Of a DNA stretch of 64,000 nt, positions 15,461 to 24,360 are shown in pieces. The DNA comes from DATJOJ01 sp035507035 (GTDB lineage: Bacteria; Acidobacteriota; Terriglobia; Terriglobales; Acidobacteriaceae). Both the position numbers and the translations under genes were made by a program. The stretch covers positions 1 through 64,000 of the forward strand of contig DATJOJ010000007.1 in NCBI GenBank assembly GCA_035507035.1, in the 5' to 3' direction. How positions within the stretch are numbered: position 1 is the first letter of the stretch; the number at the start of each line of letters is the position of its first letter. The notes beneath the pieces were generated by a model. The model had not been told where the DNA came from, ran no database searches, and saw only the letters and a list, made by a program, of their open reading frames with translations.

Positions 15461-16891
15461 TCAGTCTGCTGCGCTCCGGTGTGCTGCGGCGTCCATATTT
15501 TGAATAATGCAATCGGCGAACTCGCTGGTCTTGACCTTGGTCGCATTCTCCATGAGCCGCTCGAAATCGTAGGTAACTTTCTTCTGCTCGATCGAGCTTT
15601 CCATACCGTGTTCGATCAAATCGGCAGCCTCGTTCCAGCCGAGGAAGCGGAACATCATCACTCCGGACAGGATTACCGAGCCGGGATTGATGACGTCTCT
15701 ATCGGCATATTTAGGTGCCGTTCCGTGCGTGGCTTCGAAGATAGCGTAGCCGTCGCCGATGTTGGCTCCCGGGGCGATACCGAGCCCGCCCACTTGCGCC
15801 GCGCAAGCGTCGGAGATGTAATCGCCATTTAGATTTGGAGTGGCTAGCACCGAGTATTCGTCGGCCCGCGTGACGACTTGTTGGAAAATCGAATCGGCGA
15901 TGCGATCGTTTATCAGTACCTTTTTCTTCCAGGCCCCTTTGCCGTGCGAGGCATAGATCGACTTCAATACATCTTCGACTTCGCGATAGACCGATTTTCG
16001 GAAGTCGTCGGAGCCAAACTCCAATCCCGGTTCCACGAGGCTGGCATTCTCTTCGATAGTGATCTGCGGATTTTTGTCTTTGTTATCGAGAATCCAGGTT
16101 TCACGTTCGGTCACCACCTTGTCGCGGAATTCCTCCGTGGCGACGTCATATCCCCATTTGCGGAACGCACCTTCGGTAAACTTCTGAATGTTGCCCTTGT
16201 GAACAAGAGTGACTGATTTGCGTCCGCTATCCAGGGCGAACTGGATTGCCATGCGAACAAGGCGCTTGGTTCCGGTGACGGAAATCGGCTTGATGCCGAT
16301 GCCGGAGTCAACGCGAATCTGCTTCTTTCCGCCCTTGAGCATCTCTTTGTTCACGAAGTCGATCACCTTCGCGGCCTCGGCAGTTCCCTGCTCCCACTCG
16401 ATTCCGGCGTAGACGTCTTCTGTGTTCTCCCGATAGATGACTACGTCCATGCGCTCGGGATTCTTCACCGGCGAAGGAGTGCCTTTGTAATACTTCACCG
16501 GGCGAACACAGGCATAAAGATCGAGAATCTGCCGCAGCGCGACGTTGAGGGAGCGAATGCCGCCGCCAACCGGGGTGGTCAAAGGGCCCTTGATGGCGAC
16601 GCGGAGTTCCCGAATGGCGGTTACGGTGTCATCCGGCAACCAGTTCTTGAATCTGGAAAATGCTTTTTCGCCGGCAAAAACTTCGTACCAAGCCACGCGG
16701 CGCTTGCCTCGATAAGCTTTGCGCACCCCCGCATCGAAGACACGTACGGAGGCCCTCCAAATATCGCGGCCCGTGCCGTCGCCTTCGATGAAGGGAATAA
16801 TAGGATTATCTGGCACCTGATACGCGCCATTGCTGTATGAGATCACCTTGCCATCGCTAGGGATGGCAAGGCCGTTGTATGAAGCGGTCAT
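15461..16891 (-). CDS. icd: Isocitrate dehydrogenase (NADP-type)
   Basis: The enzyme oxidatively decarboxylates isocitrate to 2-oxoglutarate. The 476-residue protein contains the E. coli-like active-site loop GGGIRSLNVALRQ, whose Ser is the kinase-regulated residue in enterics, and RENTEDVYAGIEW. It also has the metal site TPNLNGDYISDACAA and the cofactor region EATHGTAPKYA. It is about 60 residues longer than the E. coli enzyme, with extra sequence near residues 265-320. No isocitrate dehydrogenase kinase gene is in the window. First gene of an icd-mdh pair. Confidence 0.94.
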   Translation of the reverse strand: MTASYNGLAIPSDGKVISYSNGAYQVPDNPIIPFIEGDGTGRDIWRASVRVFDAGVRKAYRGKRRVAWYEVFAGEKAFSRFKNWLPDDTVTAIRELRVAIKGPLTTPVGGGIRSLNVALRQILDLYACVRPVKYYKGTPSPVKNPERMDVVIYRENTEDVYAGIEWEQGTAEAAKVIDFVNKEMLKGGKKQIRVDSGIGIKPISVTGTKRLVRMAIQFALDSGRKSVTLVHKGNIQKFTEGAFRKWGYDVATEEFRDKVVTERETWILDNKDKNPQITIEENASLVEPGLEFGSDDFRKSVYREVEDVLKSIYASHGKGAWKKKVLINDRIADSIFQQVVTRADEYSVLATPNLNGDYISDACAAQVGGLGIAPGANIGDGYAIFEATHGTAPKYADRDVINPGSVILSGVMMFRFLGWNEAADLIEHGMESSIEQKKVTYDFERLMENATKVKTSEFADCIIQNMDAAAHRSAAD

Positions 16892-17032
16892 TCCACATCC
16901 TCCACTGCTCTACAGGAAAACTCACAATTATAAAGGCTAGACAGAAACTGGGAAAATCGGGGCGGTCACCGAAGTCACGTTTCAGCGATGAGGTTTCGTT
17001 CGGCTCTTGACGACGACATTTAGAATGCCGGA

Positions 17033-17509
17033 GTGGGGCGAGCGATTCGCATCAGTTTTGTTATTTTGCTTTGGGTCACGGTTGCCTGTGCGCAGCGTAT
17101 GACTGTCGAGACAAGTTCGTCGCAACCGGCTTCTGACCCGAGCACAACTGGCACGGCGATTCAACCTCCAACTGTGCCCGAAGCCCCGCATGTGCACGCA
17201 TTCTGGGACCGGACGAATATTCTGCTTTTTTCCGGTGTGGCTCTTTCCCGCGGACTGGATTACGCTTCGACCCGAAACATGCAGGCACGGGGGCGCAGAG
17301 AAATCCTGCTGGCATCCGCCGTGGTGAATAACTCGGCAGCGTTTGCCAGCCTCGAAGCGGCGGGAACGGCGACGTCCGTTGGCATATCGTACATTCTTCA
17401 CCGCACCGGCCATCACACTCTGGAGCGCTGGATGTCGATCAGTCATATCAGTGTGACCACCTTCGGGGCAGCGAGAAATTATATGCTGGTGACGAAGGGG
17501 CCTCGCTGA
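17033..17509 (+). CDS. Secreted or membrane hypothetical protein
   Basis: From GTG 17033 the protein has 158 residues with a signal-like N-terminus (IRISFVILLWVTVACAQ). A Thr/Ser/Pro-rich linker follows, then moderately hydrophobic helices (ILLFSGVALSRGLDYAS and ILLASAVVNNSAAFASLEAA). It resembles small acidobacterial membrane proteins of unknown function. It is convergent with glnE, 14 bases apart. No catalytic motif is visible and the start codon is uncertain. Confidence 0.55.
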   Translation: MGRAIRISFVILLWVTVACAQRMTVETSSSQPASDPSTTGTAIQPPTVPEAPHVHAFWDRTNILLFSGVALSRGLDYASTRNMQARGRREILLASAVVNNSAAFASLEAAGTATSVGISYILHRTGHHTLERWMSISHISVTTFGAARNYMLVTKGPR

Positions 17510-17523
17510 TGCTGGAAGAATGC

Positions 17524-20487
17524 TCATTGCACGACCTTTTCGTAGATCTCCCGTACGCCTTCAAACGTACCGTCCATCTCAGCTTCTAATCCGCTCGGAA
17601 ATTCGCGCCCCAGCAATTTGGCGCTCAGCTTTTCCACAGCGCTACGGGAATGCTCGTTCATGGGAAGCCATTTAGCGGCGCGTCCCGTAACTAGCCGAAC
17701 CATATGATCCACCGTGCGCAATAATTCTCCAGCGTGATCGAGAACTGCCGCGTCAGTTTTCTGCATCAGCCCCAAGGAAGCACAACGCCAGAGGCGGTCC
17801 CGCAAAGTGCCACCTGTCGTCGTCACGTTATGTTTCACCAGCAAATAACTGCCCAGGAAGTCGATATCGTAAATTCCGCCCGGGGAGGTCTTGAAATTCT
17901 TCGCTGGTGTATCGACGCTTTCCAACTTGCTACGCATCTCGTTTACGTCAGCGGCAAAACCAGTGTCGGCAGCGAAGCGCTCGAACAAACATCGGCAGGC
18001 TGCAGTCGCGTGGTCGCCCAAACGGCGTGAGCCAGCAACAAAGCGAAATTTGGAATAGCTCAAAGCCTCCCAAGCGTGCGCTTCGCTGGCGAAGTAATGC
18101 GCCAAGTGCGCGGGTGTGACCACGAGTTCGCCTTCCCGGCCACGCGGACGCAAGCGCGTATCAGTGGGAAATACCAGGCCCTCTTGCGTGTAGGCGGAAA
18201 GGACCTGAACGATCTGCGAGGCAATGCGAGTCAATGCTTCACGGTCCTGGCCTTCTTCGCATACGAAAATGATGTCGGCGTCGGAAAGGACATCGAACTC
18301 GAAACTGCCTAGCCTTCCGAGCACCATGATGGCGAGATTCTCGGGGGCACCTGCGATTTCCCATGCCGCGGCGATAGCGTCCTCGGCTGCCGAAGTCATC
18401 TCTGACAACGACTCGTAGACGCTGCGATGCTTCACAATGTCCTTCGCCCCGGTGGCAAATACCCGATGACGAAAATGGCGCCGCAAGAGAGCCACCTTTT
18501 CGGCGTAGCTCGCAGAAAAAGCCGCCAAGTAGGCGAATACGGGGTCAGTGGCAGCACGACCTCCTCCCAGCGGGCTGTCGAAAAGATATCCGCTGCCGGT
18601 GCGAGCAGATTGTTGTTCCAGTCCCACGACCGAAGCGACTTCCTCCGGATGGCGGACCAGAATGTCGGTCAGATATTCGCTCGTCTCGAATAGCGGCAAT
18701 GCCGCCTTCACACCTTCCGCATTACGAAGGACAGACGCATAGCGCTCGGAACTGGTGAATGCGGAGGTCAGAAAGCGCAAAAGATTCTTGTGCGCAACTG
18801 GATCAGTATTCCGCATCGCAATTTCATGCAGAGCAGGCGCGTCTCTCGACAGCCGCTCCAACACCTGGCCGCTGGAGCGCTCGGCGGGACTGGGTTCGGC
18901 AGTGGCATGCAATTGAAAATCGGGTGGGGCGAGGCCACGATGCTCCCACTCCTGCTGCTGATAAACGATCCGCTGATAAATCTCGGCAACGCTCGCCATG
19001 CGCTGCCGAAGCTCGGCGGCGAAATCCGAGGTTCTATTAACCCTGACCCGACTTTCCATGGAGCGCGCAATGACCCTCAGCTCGGGCCCGGATGTGGACA
19101 GACGATGAGTCTGCCGTCCTTCGCGCAGTTGCAACCGGTGCTCGATGTGGCGCAGGAATTCGTAGGCCGAGGTCAACTCCTGAAATTCCTGGCTGCTGAT
19201 GTGGTGCTTGTCGTGGAGTTTGTGCAGAGATGCCAGCGTACCTCCGGAGCGAAGCCAAGGCTCATGGGCTCCGTGCACCCGCTGCAGACATTGCACGAGG
19301 AACTCGATATCGCGAATGCCACCGCTTTCGAGCTTCACGTCGATGCCGGGAGCTTTGTCGCCAAAACTCGCATCGTGATGGTGCTTGTGCATTTTTTCGC
19401 GGGCAACTAGCGCGGTTTTAATTGCGGCGAAGTTCAAACGCGGTCGTTTTGCCGGAAGATGTGCCAGATGCGCTTCGCCTGGGGCATCCTCTCGCGCTGT
19501 TCCTTCGCTGTAAACGTGACGTTGCACACCCTGGATGAATTGCCAGGCGAGTCCGGCGTCTCCGGCAGAATGACGGACTTTGATGAGAGCTTGGCGCTCC
19601 CAATCGTGAGCGACGTTGGCGTAGTAGTGCAGAGCCTGGCCAAGGTTGATCGCGAGTTCGCCTTCGCGTCCTTGCGGACGGAGACGGAGGTCGATTCGAA
19701 ACACTGGGCCTTCGCTGGTGATGCGGGACAACAATTCGGTGACTTGTTGCGCTAAGCGAATGAAAAATTCGCGATTCGAGATGGCTGCATCCTGGATTTC
19801 GCGACCATCGCCGAAAATGTACATGAGATCGATGTCGGAGCTGTAATTCAACTCATTGCCGCCGAGTTTGCCGAGAGACAGGATCGAAAACGGTGTTTCA
19901 ACCGCCCGACCGTTTTCGTCCCAATGAAGCGGTGAGTCGTAGCGCGCCAATAGGCCCCGCTGGGCCTCGTGTAAGGCTTCGTTCAACAAAACATCCGAGA
20001 GAGCCGAGATTTCCGCCGTCACTTCTCCCAGCGATGCGATGCGGAGGGCATCGCGGAGCAAAATTCGGACGTATTCGCGGCGCTTGAAACGCGCGAGAAC
20101 AAGGGCCGCGTCTTTTTCCGACGCGCGCGCACGAAAACGGGCCAGACTTTCGCGAAACTCTTCCCGCGAAAGGTTCTGATCGAGCGCCCTAGCGCGGAGT
20201 AGCCCCTGGAGCAGGTCGGGATTCCGCAATAACGTCTCGCCTAGGAAGTGGCTGTGCCCGAAAATGACGATGGCATAGTGGGCCAATTGGGGATTTTGAT
20301 TAAGCAGATGAACGACTTCCGGCGCGCCTTCGCTGACCAGACGATCAAAAAACATTAGGGCGGAGTCCGGATCGGGCGAATCAACCAGCAGAGCGGGCAG
20401 CGTGGCCTTCAGGGCGGACGAGATGCGCGTCATACGCGCCAGATTGAACCTGGCGCTTTCAGGATTTTGAAAAGAAATGTCGGCCAC
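17524..20487 (-). CDS. glnE: Bifunctional glutamine synthetase adenylyltransferase / adenylyl-removing enzyme
   Basis: GlnE attaches AMP to a Tyr of glutamine synthetase or removes it, in response to nitrogen state through PII. The 987-residue protein is full length. The N-terminal adenylyl-removing domain has GGNELNYSSDIDLMYIFGDG near residue 210 and RIDLRLRPQGREGELA. The C-terminal adenylyltransferase domain has GRLGSFEFDVLSDADIIFV near residue 715 and TDTRLRPRGREGELV. Its target glnA lies about 2.2 kb further along on the same strand, with a toxin-antitoxin pair and two unknown genes between. Confidence 0.94.
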   Translation of the reverse strand: MADISFQNPESARFNLARMTRISSALKATLPALLVDSPDPDSALMFFDRLVSEGAPEVVHLLNQNPQLAHYAIVIFGHSHFLGETLLRNPDLLQGLLRARALDQNLSREEFRESLARFRARASEKDAALVLARFKRREYVRILLRDALRIASLGEVTAEISALSDVLLNEALHEAQRGLLARYDSPLHWDENGRAVETPFSILSLGKLGGNELNYSSDIDLMYIFGDGREIQDAAISNREFFIRLAQQVTELLSRITSEGPVFRIDLRLRPQGREGELAINLGQALHYYANVAHDWERQALIKVRHSAGDAGLAWQFIQGVQRHVYSEGTAREDAPGEAHLAHLPAKRPRLNFAAIKTALVAREKMHKHHHDASFGDKAPGIDVKLESGGIRDIEFLVQCLQRVHGAHEPWLRSGGTLASLHKLHDKHHISSQEFQELTSAYEFLRHIEHRLQLREGRQTHRLSTSGPELRVIARSMESRVRVNRTSDFAAELRQRMASVAEIYQRIVYQQQEWEHRGLAPPDFQLHATAEPSPAERSSGQVLERLSRDAPALHEIAMRNTDPVAHKNLLRFLTSAFTSSERYASVLRNAEGVKAALPLFETSEYLTDILVRHPEEVASVVGLEQQSARTGSGYLFDSPLGGGRAATDPVFAYLAAFSASYAEKVALLRRHFRHRVFATGAKDIVKHRSVYESLSEMTSAAEDAIAAAWEIAGAPENLAIMVLGRLGSFEFDVLSDADIIFVCEEGQDREALTRIASQIVQVLSAYTQEGLVFPTDTRLRPRGREGELVVTPAHLAHYFASEAHAWEALSYSKFRFVAGSRRLGDHATAACRCLFERFAADTGFAADVNEMRSKLESVDTPAKNFKTSPGGIYDIDFLGSYLLVKHNVTTTGGTLRDRLWRCASLGLMQKTDAAVLDHAGELLRTVDHMVRLVTGRAAKWLPMNEHSRSAVEKLSAKLLGREFPSGLEAEMDGTFEGVREIYEKVVQ

Positions 20488-20579
20488 AAGAAAGAAGTCC
20501 AGCGGCGCGCGCTACGTCAGAGCTTGAATGACAAGTCTACTCGTTCGGCGCTTGGCATGGCATCATGAATCTTCTTGGC

Positions 20580-21152
20580 TCACCACCGACGCGAACCAAA
20601 ATACTTCCTCACCCCGATCGAGTTGTATCTGCCCCAAGGCCCATTGTTGCCGAGATCGGCTGGGCCAAGATACGCGTCGCGTGATCCCAAGCGGTCGAAC
20701 TGGAAGTGCTGGGTTACGCGGAATTCGAATCCTTTGGCGATGTAGACCCCGAGCCCCCAGGAATGCTCGATGCCAATGGCATCCCAGGACCAGGTATAAA
20801 GCGTTTGAGGGATGTTCTTGCCAAATAGAAACGACGGCTGCCCCCAAAGCATAAAGCGCCGTAGCTGACCCTTGCCGAACGGCCGGACTTCGAGAATTCC
20901 GGAAAGCATGTAGCGCGCGAACTCGCTGCAAGGGGCGTTGACGCCGCCATATTTGCCCGCATTCGAAGCGCACAGATTGGGATCGATCTCATTGTGCGGA
21001 GGAGCAAGGTCAAACTGGGCGTAGCCCCAGAGAGTGTCTTTGGGCAAGAAGAAACGGTCTTGCGTTTCAAGGATTACTTTATCGTTGTCTTGGGCAGCTG
21101 CAGCACCGCAAAAGACAAGTACCAGCATCACCAGCCACAATTTTTGCTTCAT
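20580..21152 (-). CDS. Secreted hypothetical protein
   Basis: The start ATG at 21152 sits behind a clear ribosome site (cttcggagg on the coding strand). The 190-residue product has a signal peptide (MKQKLWLVMLVLVFCGAAAA). Tyr, Trp, Gly and Arg are frequent in the mature part (WGYAQFDLAPPHNEID, YTWSWDAIG), which suggests an outer-membrane or periplasmic beta-rich protein. Related short proteins are found in Acidobacteriota. No function is assigned. Confidence 0.65.
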   Translation of the reverse strand: MKQKLWLVMLVLVFCGAAAAQDNDKVILETQDRFFLPKDTLWGYAQFDLAPPHNEIDPNLCASNAGKYGGVNAPCSEFARYMLSGILEVRPFGKGQLRRFMLWGQPSFLFGKNIPQTLYTWSWDAIGIEHSWGLGVYIAKGFEFRVTQHFQFDRLGSRDAYLGPADLGNNGPWGRYNSIGVRKYFGSRRW

Positions 21153-21383
21153 CCTGCCTCCGAAGAGTTTGTATTTATGCCGCAAATTGGGGAGCGGGAC
21201 ATTGTACTGCAAGGGACGAAACACTCGGACTTCTTCGCGGATTCCGTGGAGTGAAGTCTACGGAAATTCATATCATTCGATCGCATGTCTCCAACAAATA
21301 GAAGGCTCCATCCGCAAATTCAGAGAATTTCAAGGATTCGGCTTTGGCCAAGCTATTGCACGCAAGAAGTTGGGAGAGCCCCC

Positions 21384-21692
21384 ATGTCCCAGGAAGTGTC
21401 CGTCTCGTATCAAGCCGTCAAGAGCAAAGTCTATAAGCTGATCGACGCCGCGGTCGAGGGCGAAAAGACCGAGGCCCAGGTTCAAGAATCCCTCGAACGA
21501 TGGTGGAAGCAGGTTCACCCCGCCGACCGTGCAGTAGCCCAGAAATATCTTTTGCGAGTGCTGGAGCGGTCCCACGCCGGGGTAAATGCCATGGCCCGGG
21601 CGCTCTTGGAAGCCACGGAGGCGCCGGCACCGTTACCGGAAAAACTCAGCAAGCCTGTGATCAGCCATTCAAGTGCGACCGGAACCTACTAG
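21384..21692 (+). CDS. Small hypothetical helical protein
   Basis: From ATG 21384 behind gggagag, the 102-residue protein is predicted to be mostly helical (SYQAVKSKVYKLIDAAVEGE, then WWKQVHPADRAVAQKYLLRVLE). It has a Pro/Ala-rich tail and no signal peptide. An in-frame ATG at 21285 is upstream, but the residues it adds are Arg/Pro-rich and unlike the rest. It ends 15 bases before the convergent vapC-like gene. Function unknown. Confidence 0.55.
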   Translation: MSQEVSVSYQAVKSKVYKLIDAAVEGEKTEAQVQESLERWWKQVHPADRAVAQKYLLRVLERSHAGVNAMARALLEATEAPAPLPEKLSKPVISHSSATGTY

Positions 21693-21707
21693 TCGCAGGT
21701 TGCAGGC

Positions 21708-22148
21708 CTATGGCCCGAGAAGTGACTGGGGGTCAGTGGAGAATGGATCAACGACCACGACCCCGTCTAAGTCCTGATCCGGCTGCAAATCCTCTGTAAG
21801 AAGATAGCGACAGGAGGCGGCTCTTGCGGCGGCTACGATCAGCGAATCCCAAAAGGAAAGCCGGTAACGATCCTGGATTTTCCATCCCTGTTCGAGAATT
21901 GCGTCATCAACAATGACTGGCTGCCAGGCCAGCAAATCCCGAACTTCGGCTCGCGCCTCTTTGCTGGCGCTAAGCCGCTTCTGCGTGACCTTGGCGTAGA
22001 ACTCCTGCAAAACCTGGAAGCTGATCCGTCCGCGTCGGGTTTTCCATAATTCGGCGCGCCAGTCCTGCGCTGCCCCTTGCTTCTTAGGGTCTGCGTCGTC
22101 GACCGCATAAATGAAGATATTGGTGTCAACGAAGACGAGAGCGCTCAT
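21708..22148 (-). CDS. PIN-domain toxin (VapC-like ribonuclease)
   Basis: The 146-residue protein starts MSALVFVDTNIFIYAVDDAD, the first PIN strand with a metal-binding Asp. A central acidic cluster follows (QVLQEFYAKVTQ) and the C-terminal block LSFWDSLIVAAARAASCRYLLTEDL carries the third and fourth acidic residues. PIN toxins cleave tRNA or mRNA. It is the second gene of a toxin-antitoxin pair, and its start lies 23 bases inside the antitoxin gene, so translation is coupled. The active site looks complete. Confidence 0.88.
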   Translation of the reverse strand: MSALVFVDTNIFIYAVDDADPKKQGAAQDWRAELWKTRRGRISFQVLQEFYAKVTQKRLSASKEARAEVRDLLAWQPVIVDDAILEQGWKIQDRYRLSFWDSLIVAAARAASCRYLLTEDLQPDQDLDGVVVVDPFSTDPQSLLGP

Positions 22149-22374
22149 GTACCTCCTCGCGGGAGAGATACCGGCCGTCAGTTTTCAGGAATGGCTTGCG
22201 GGCAAGAGCGCGGCGCATGGCGGATTCGTATCCGTTCTTGTCGTGCATGTGCTGCTTGAGCACTGCGGCCAGGAGGGCAGAGACGCTGGTATCCCGTTTG
22301 GCCGCCTCGATCCTGGCCCAGCGAGCAACAGGCTCTTCGAGGGTAATGGTGATGTTGCGGAGTTTACGCTTCAT
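22126..22374 (-). CDS. Ribbon-helix-helix antitoxin partner of the PIN toxin
   Basis: From ATG 22374 the protein has 82 residues. Its N-terminus (KRKLRNITITLEEPVARWAR, then IEAAKRDTSVSALLAAVL) is a typical ribbon-helix-helix fold that binds operator DNA as a dimer. The C-terminal part (FLKTDGRYLSREEVHERSR) is likely to wrap the PIN toxin. Upstream in-frame starts reach into the operator region and are rejected. A palindrome at 22391-22407 is the likely operator. No Shine-Dalgarno precedes the ATG, so the message may be leaderless. Confidence 0.8.
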   Translation of the reverse strand: MKRKLRNITITLEEPVARWARIEAAKRDTSVSALLAAVLKQHMHDKNGYESAMRRALARKPFLKTDGRYLSREEVHERSRLR

Positions 22375-22390
22375 AACACAAGAATAGTGT

Positions 22391-22407
22391 AACACGGAGT
22401 TCGTGTT
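22391..22407. promoter_or_regulatory. Palindromic operator of the VapBC-like pair
   Basis: aacacg (22391-22396) and cgtgtt (22402-22407) form a perfect 6-base inverted repeat around gagtt. A second weaker one (acac/gtgt) lies between it and the antitoxin ATG. The position, 17 bases upstream of the start, fits autorepression by the antitoxin-toxin complex. Confidence 0.55.
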
Positions 22408-22706
22408 AAGGACGCGAGGCAGCCCAAAGGTTTCGTATCGGAGCACCACTTCGGCGGTGCCGAATGCACCAGGAAAACTGGGCTACGCGTGGATCGCGCG
22501 CAATCGCCACGGCTGAAGGGACAACGTTCGAGGCAGTCGCGCCTCATTGGCGCGTGAATCGCGTTTGCTGACCCAAACGGCACGCCTGAAGGCATGCCCT
22601 GATACGAACCGCCTTCCCCGCCCTGTCGCTTGAAAAGCGCGCGACAAGGGCGGGCCACCCAGTTTTTTAGGCCAACGACCGTCGGCCACTGACCAACAAC
22701 GGTTTC
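22408..22706. repeat. Gene-free stretch packed with hairpin-forming repeats
   Basis: No convincing gene is seen between the VapB promoter and the glnA stop. The stretch holds several inverted repeats: gcgcctcattggcgc, ggcacgcctgaaggcatgcc at 22579-22598, and a long stem of cccgccctgtcgc (22617-22629) with gcgacaagggcggg (22641-22654). A copy of the gccaacgacc repeat (22671-22700) that also flanks tadA follows. On the minus strand this lies directly downstream of glnA and could stabilise or end its mRNA. Confidence 0.55.
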
Positions 22707-24119
22707 CTAAATGTCGTAGTACAGCGCGAACTCAAACGGGTGCGGGCGCAGGCGCACCGCATCCACTTCTTTCGAGCGTTTGTAATCGATAAAGGTGCTG
22801 AGCAGTTCCTCAGTGAAGACGTCGCCTTTGAGCAGGAAGGCGTGATCTTTCTCAAGCGCCACCAGCGCATCCTCCAGTGATCCTGGCATGGACGGCACTT
22901 TCGCCAGTTCCTCCGGACCGAGATCGTAAATGTCTTTATCGAGCGGCTGACCGGGGTCAATTTTGTTTTCCACGCCGTCGAGCCCGGCCATCATCATTGC
23001 GGCAAACGCCATGTAAGGATTGCAGCTCGGGTCCGGCGGACGGAACTCCACCCGCTTCGCCTTGGGCGATGCTGAATACATCGGAATTCGGCACGCAGCG
23101 GAGCGATTGCGGCGTGAGTAAGCAAGGTTTACAGGCGCCTCGAAACCCGGAACCAGACGCTTATAGGAATTCGTGGTGGGCGCGATGATCGCCGACAACG
23201 CCGGGCCATGCTTGATCAGTCCGCCGATGTACCACAGAGCCATCTGCGAAAGCCCGGCATAACCATCGCCGGCAAACAGCGGTTTGCCACCTTTCCACAA
23301 CGACTGGTGAGTGTGCATGCCACTGCCGTTGTCCTGGAAAATCGGCTTGGGCATGAAGGTGACGGTTTTGCCGTACTGATTGGCGACATTTTTGACCACA
23401 TATTTGTAGAGCATCATGTGATCGGCGGAGCGCACCAGCGAATCGAACTTAAGATCGATTTCGGTCTGTCCACCAGTCGCGACTTCATGGTGGTGACACT
23501 CCACTTCGAGGCCGCAGTTCAGCATGGTCATCACCATCTCGCTGCGCAGATCCTGATAGTGATCGGTCGGTGGCACCGGGAAATATCCTTCTTTAAAGCG
23601 CGGACGATAGCCCTGATTATTTTCCTTGCGGCCAGAATTCCAGCGGCCCTCTTCCGCATCGATGAAGTAAAAGCCGTGCTGCTCGCGCTGATCGAAGCGA
23701 ACATTATCAAAGATGAAAAACTCGGCTTCGGCACCGAAGTAGGCGGTGTCAGCGATGCCGGTCGCGGCGAGGTACATCTCGGCTTTCTTTGCGATGTACC
23801 GCGGATCGCGATCATAACGCTGTTTGGTGACGGGATCGACGACGTCACAAACCATGACCAGCGTCGGCACCTCGGTAAATGGGTCGAGCATGTGAGTGTT
23901 GGGATCGGGGATGAGCAGCATGTCGCTTTCGTGAATCGCAGCCCAGCCGCGGATCGACGAGCCATCCATGCCGAAGCCTTCTTCAAATGATGCCTCGGAC
24001 AGTTGCTCAATCGGATAAGAGACGTGATGCTGCAACCCCGGCAGATCGGTAAAGCGAAGGTCGAGCATCTTGATGCCGTTTTTCTTGACGAATTCCAGGA
24101 CAGTTTTTGGGTCAGCCAT
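22707..24119 (-). CDS. glnA: Glutamine synthetase type I
   Basis: GlnA makes glutamine from glutamate, ammonia and ATP. The 470-residue protein starts at ATG 24119 behind gaggagcaat. It has the beta-grasp N-terminal domain (KMLDLRFTDLPGLQHHVSYP), the metal and substrate block FFIFDNVRFD, and the ATP region GSGMHTHQSLWKGGKPLF. The adenylylation Tyr is conserved at about residue 398 (DKDIYDLGPEEL), matching the presence of glnE. An upstream in-frame start at 24197 adds residues that homologues lack. Transcribed divergently from the LysR-type gene. Confidence 0.96.
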   Translation of the reverse strand: MADPKTVLEFVKKNGIKMLDLRFTDLPGLQHHVSYPIEQLSEASFEEGFGMDGSSIRGWAAIHESDMLLIPDPNTHMLDPFTEVPTLVMVCDVVDPVTKQRYDRDPRYIAKKAEMYLAATGIADTAYFGAEAEFFIFDNVRFDQREQHGFYFIDAEEGRWNSGRKENNQGYRPRFKEGYFPVPPTDHYQDLRSEMVMTMLNCGLEVECHHHEVATGGQTEIDLKFDSLVRSADHMMLYKYVVKNVANQYGKTVTFMPKPIFQDNGSGMHTHQSLWKGGKPLFAGDGYAGLSQMALWYIGGLIKHGPALSAIIAPTTNSYKRLVPGFEAPVNLAYSRRNRSAACRIPMYSASPKAKRVEFRPPDPSCNPYMAFAAMMMAGLDGVENKIDPGQPLDKDIYDLGPEELAKVPSMPGSLEDALVALEKDHAFLLKGDVFTEELLSTFIDYKRSKEVDAVRLRPHPFEFALYYDI

Positions 24120-24280
24120 GATTGCTCCTCGTGAGGTGTGGCGTGAAATGAGTTGCGGAAATTTGCTCCTGCTACAATTCTGACGTTCGAGGAACACTTG
24201 AGTGTAGAAGCGAGCATTGTGGCAGGAGAAATCAATTGTTTTTATGGCGGGAATAAGGCGCGGTTATCAAGTCCAGAAAT

Positions 24281-24344
24281 CAGCAGTCGGCATTCAGCCA
24301 TGAAAGTGCATAATTAACTGGCCCGGGCTGAATGCTAAGTGCTG
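24281..24344. repeat. Inverted repeat between glnA and the LysR gene
   Basis: Arms cagcagtcggcattcagcc (24281-24299) and ggctgaatgctaagtgctg (24326-24344) pair at 16 of 19 positions around a 26-base centre. The right arm ends 17 bases before the LysR-gene ATG. It resembles dispersed palindromic intergenic repeats of Acidobacteriota. It could form a hairpin in the leader of the regulator. Confidence 0.55.
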
Positions 24345-24360
24345 ACGGCTGAGTGCCCCC

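Noticed and set aside
23208..23990. A 260-residue plus-strand frame opposite glnA
   Set aside because: It mirrors glnA, which is certain, and has no own motifs.
24120..24280. A possible sigma-54 promoter or glutamine riboswitch upstream of glnA
   Set aside because: No TGGC-N8-TTGC pattern and no recognisable glutamine riboswitch core could be found by eye on the minus strand.
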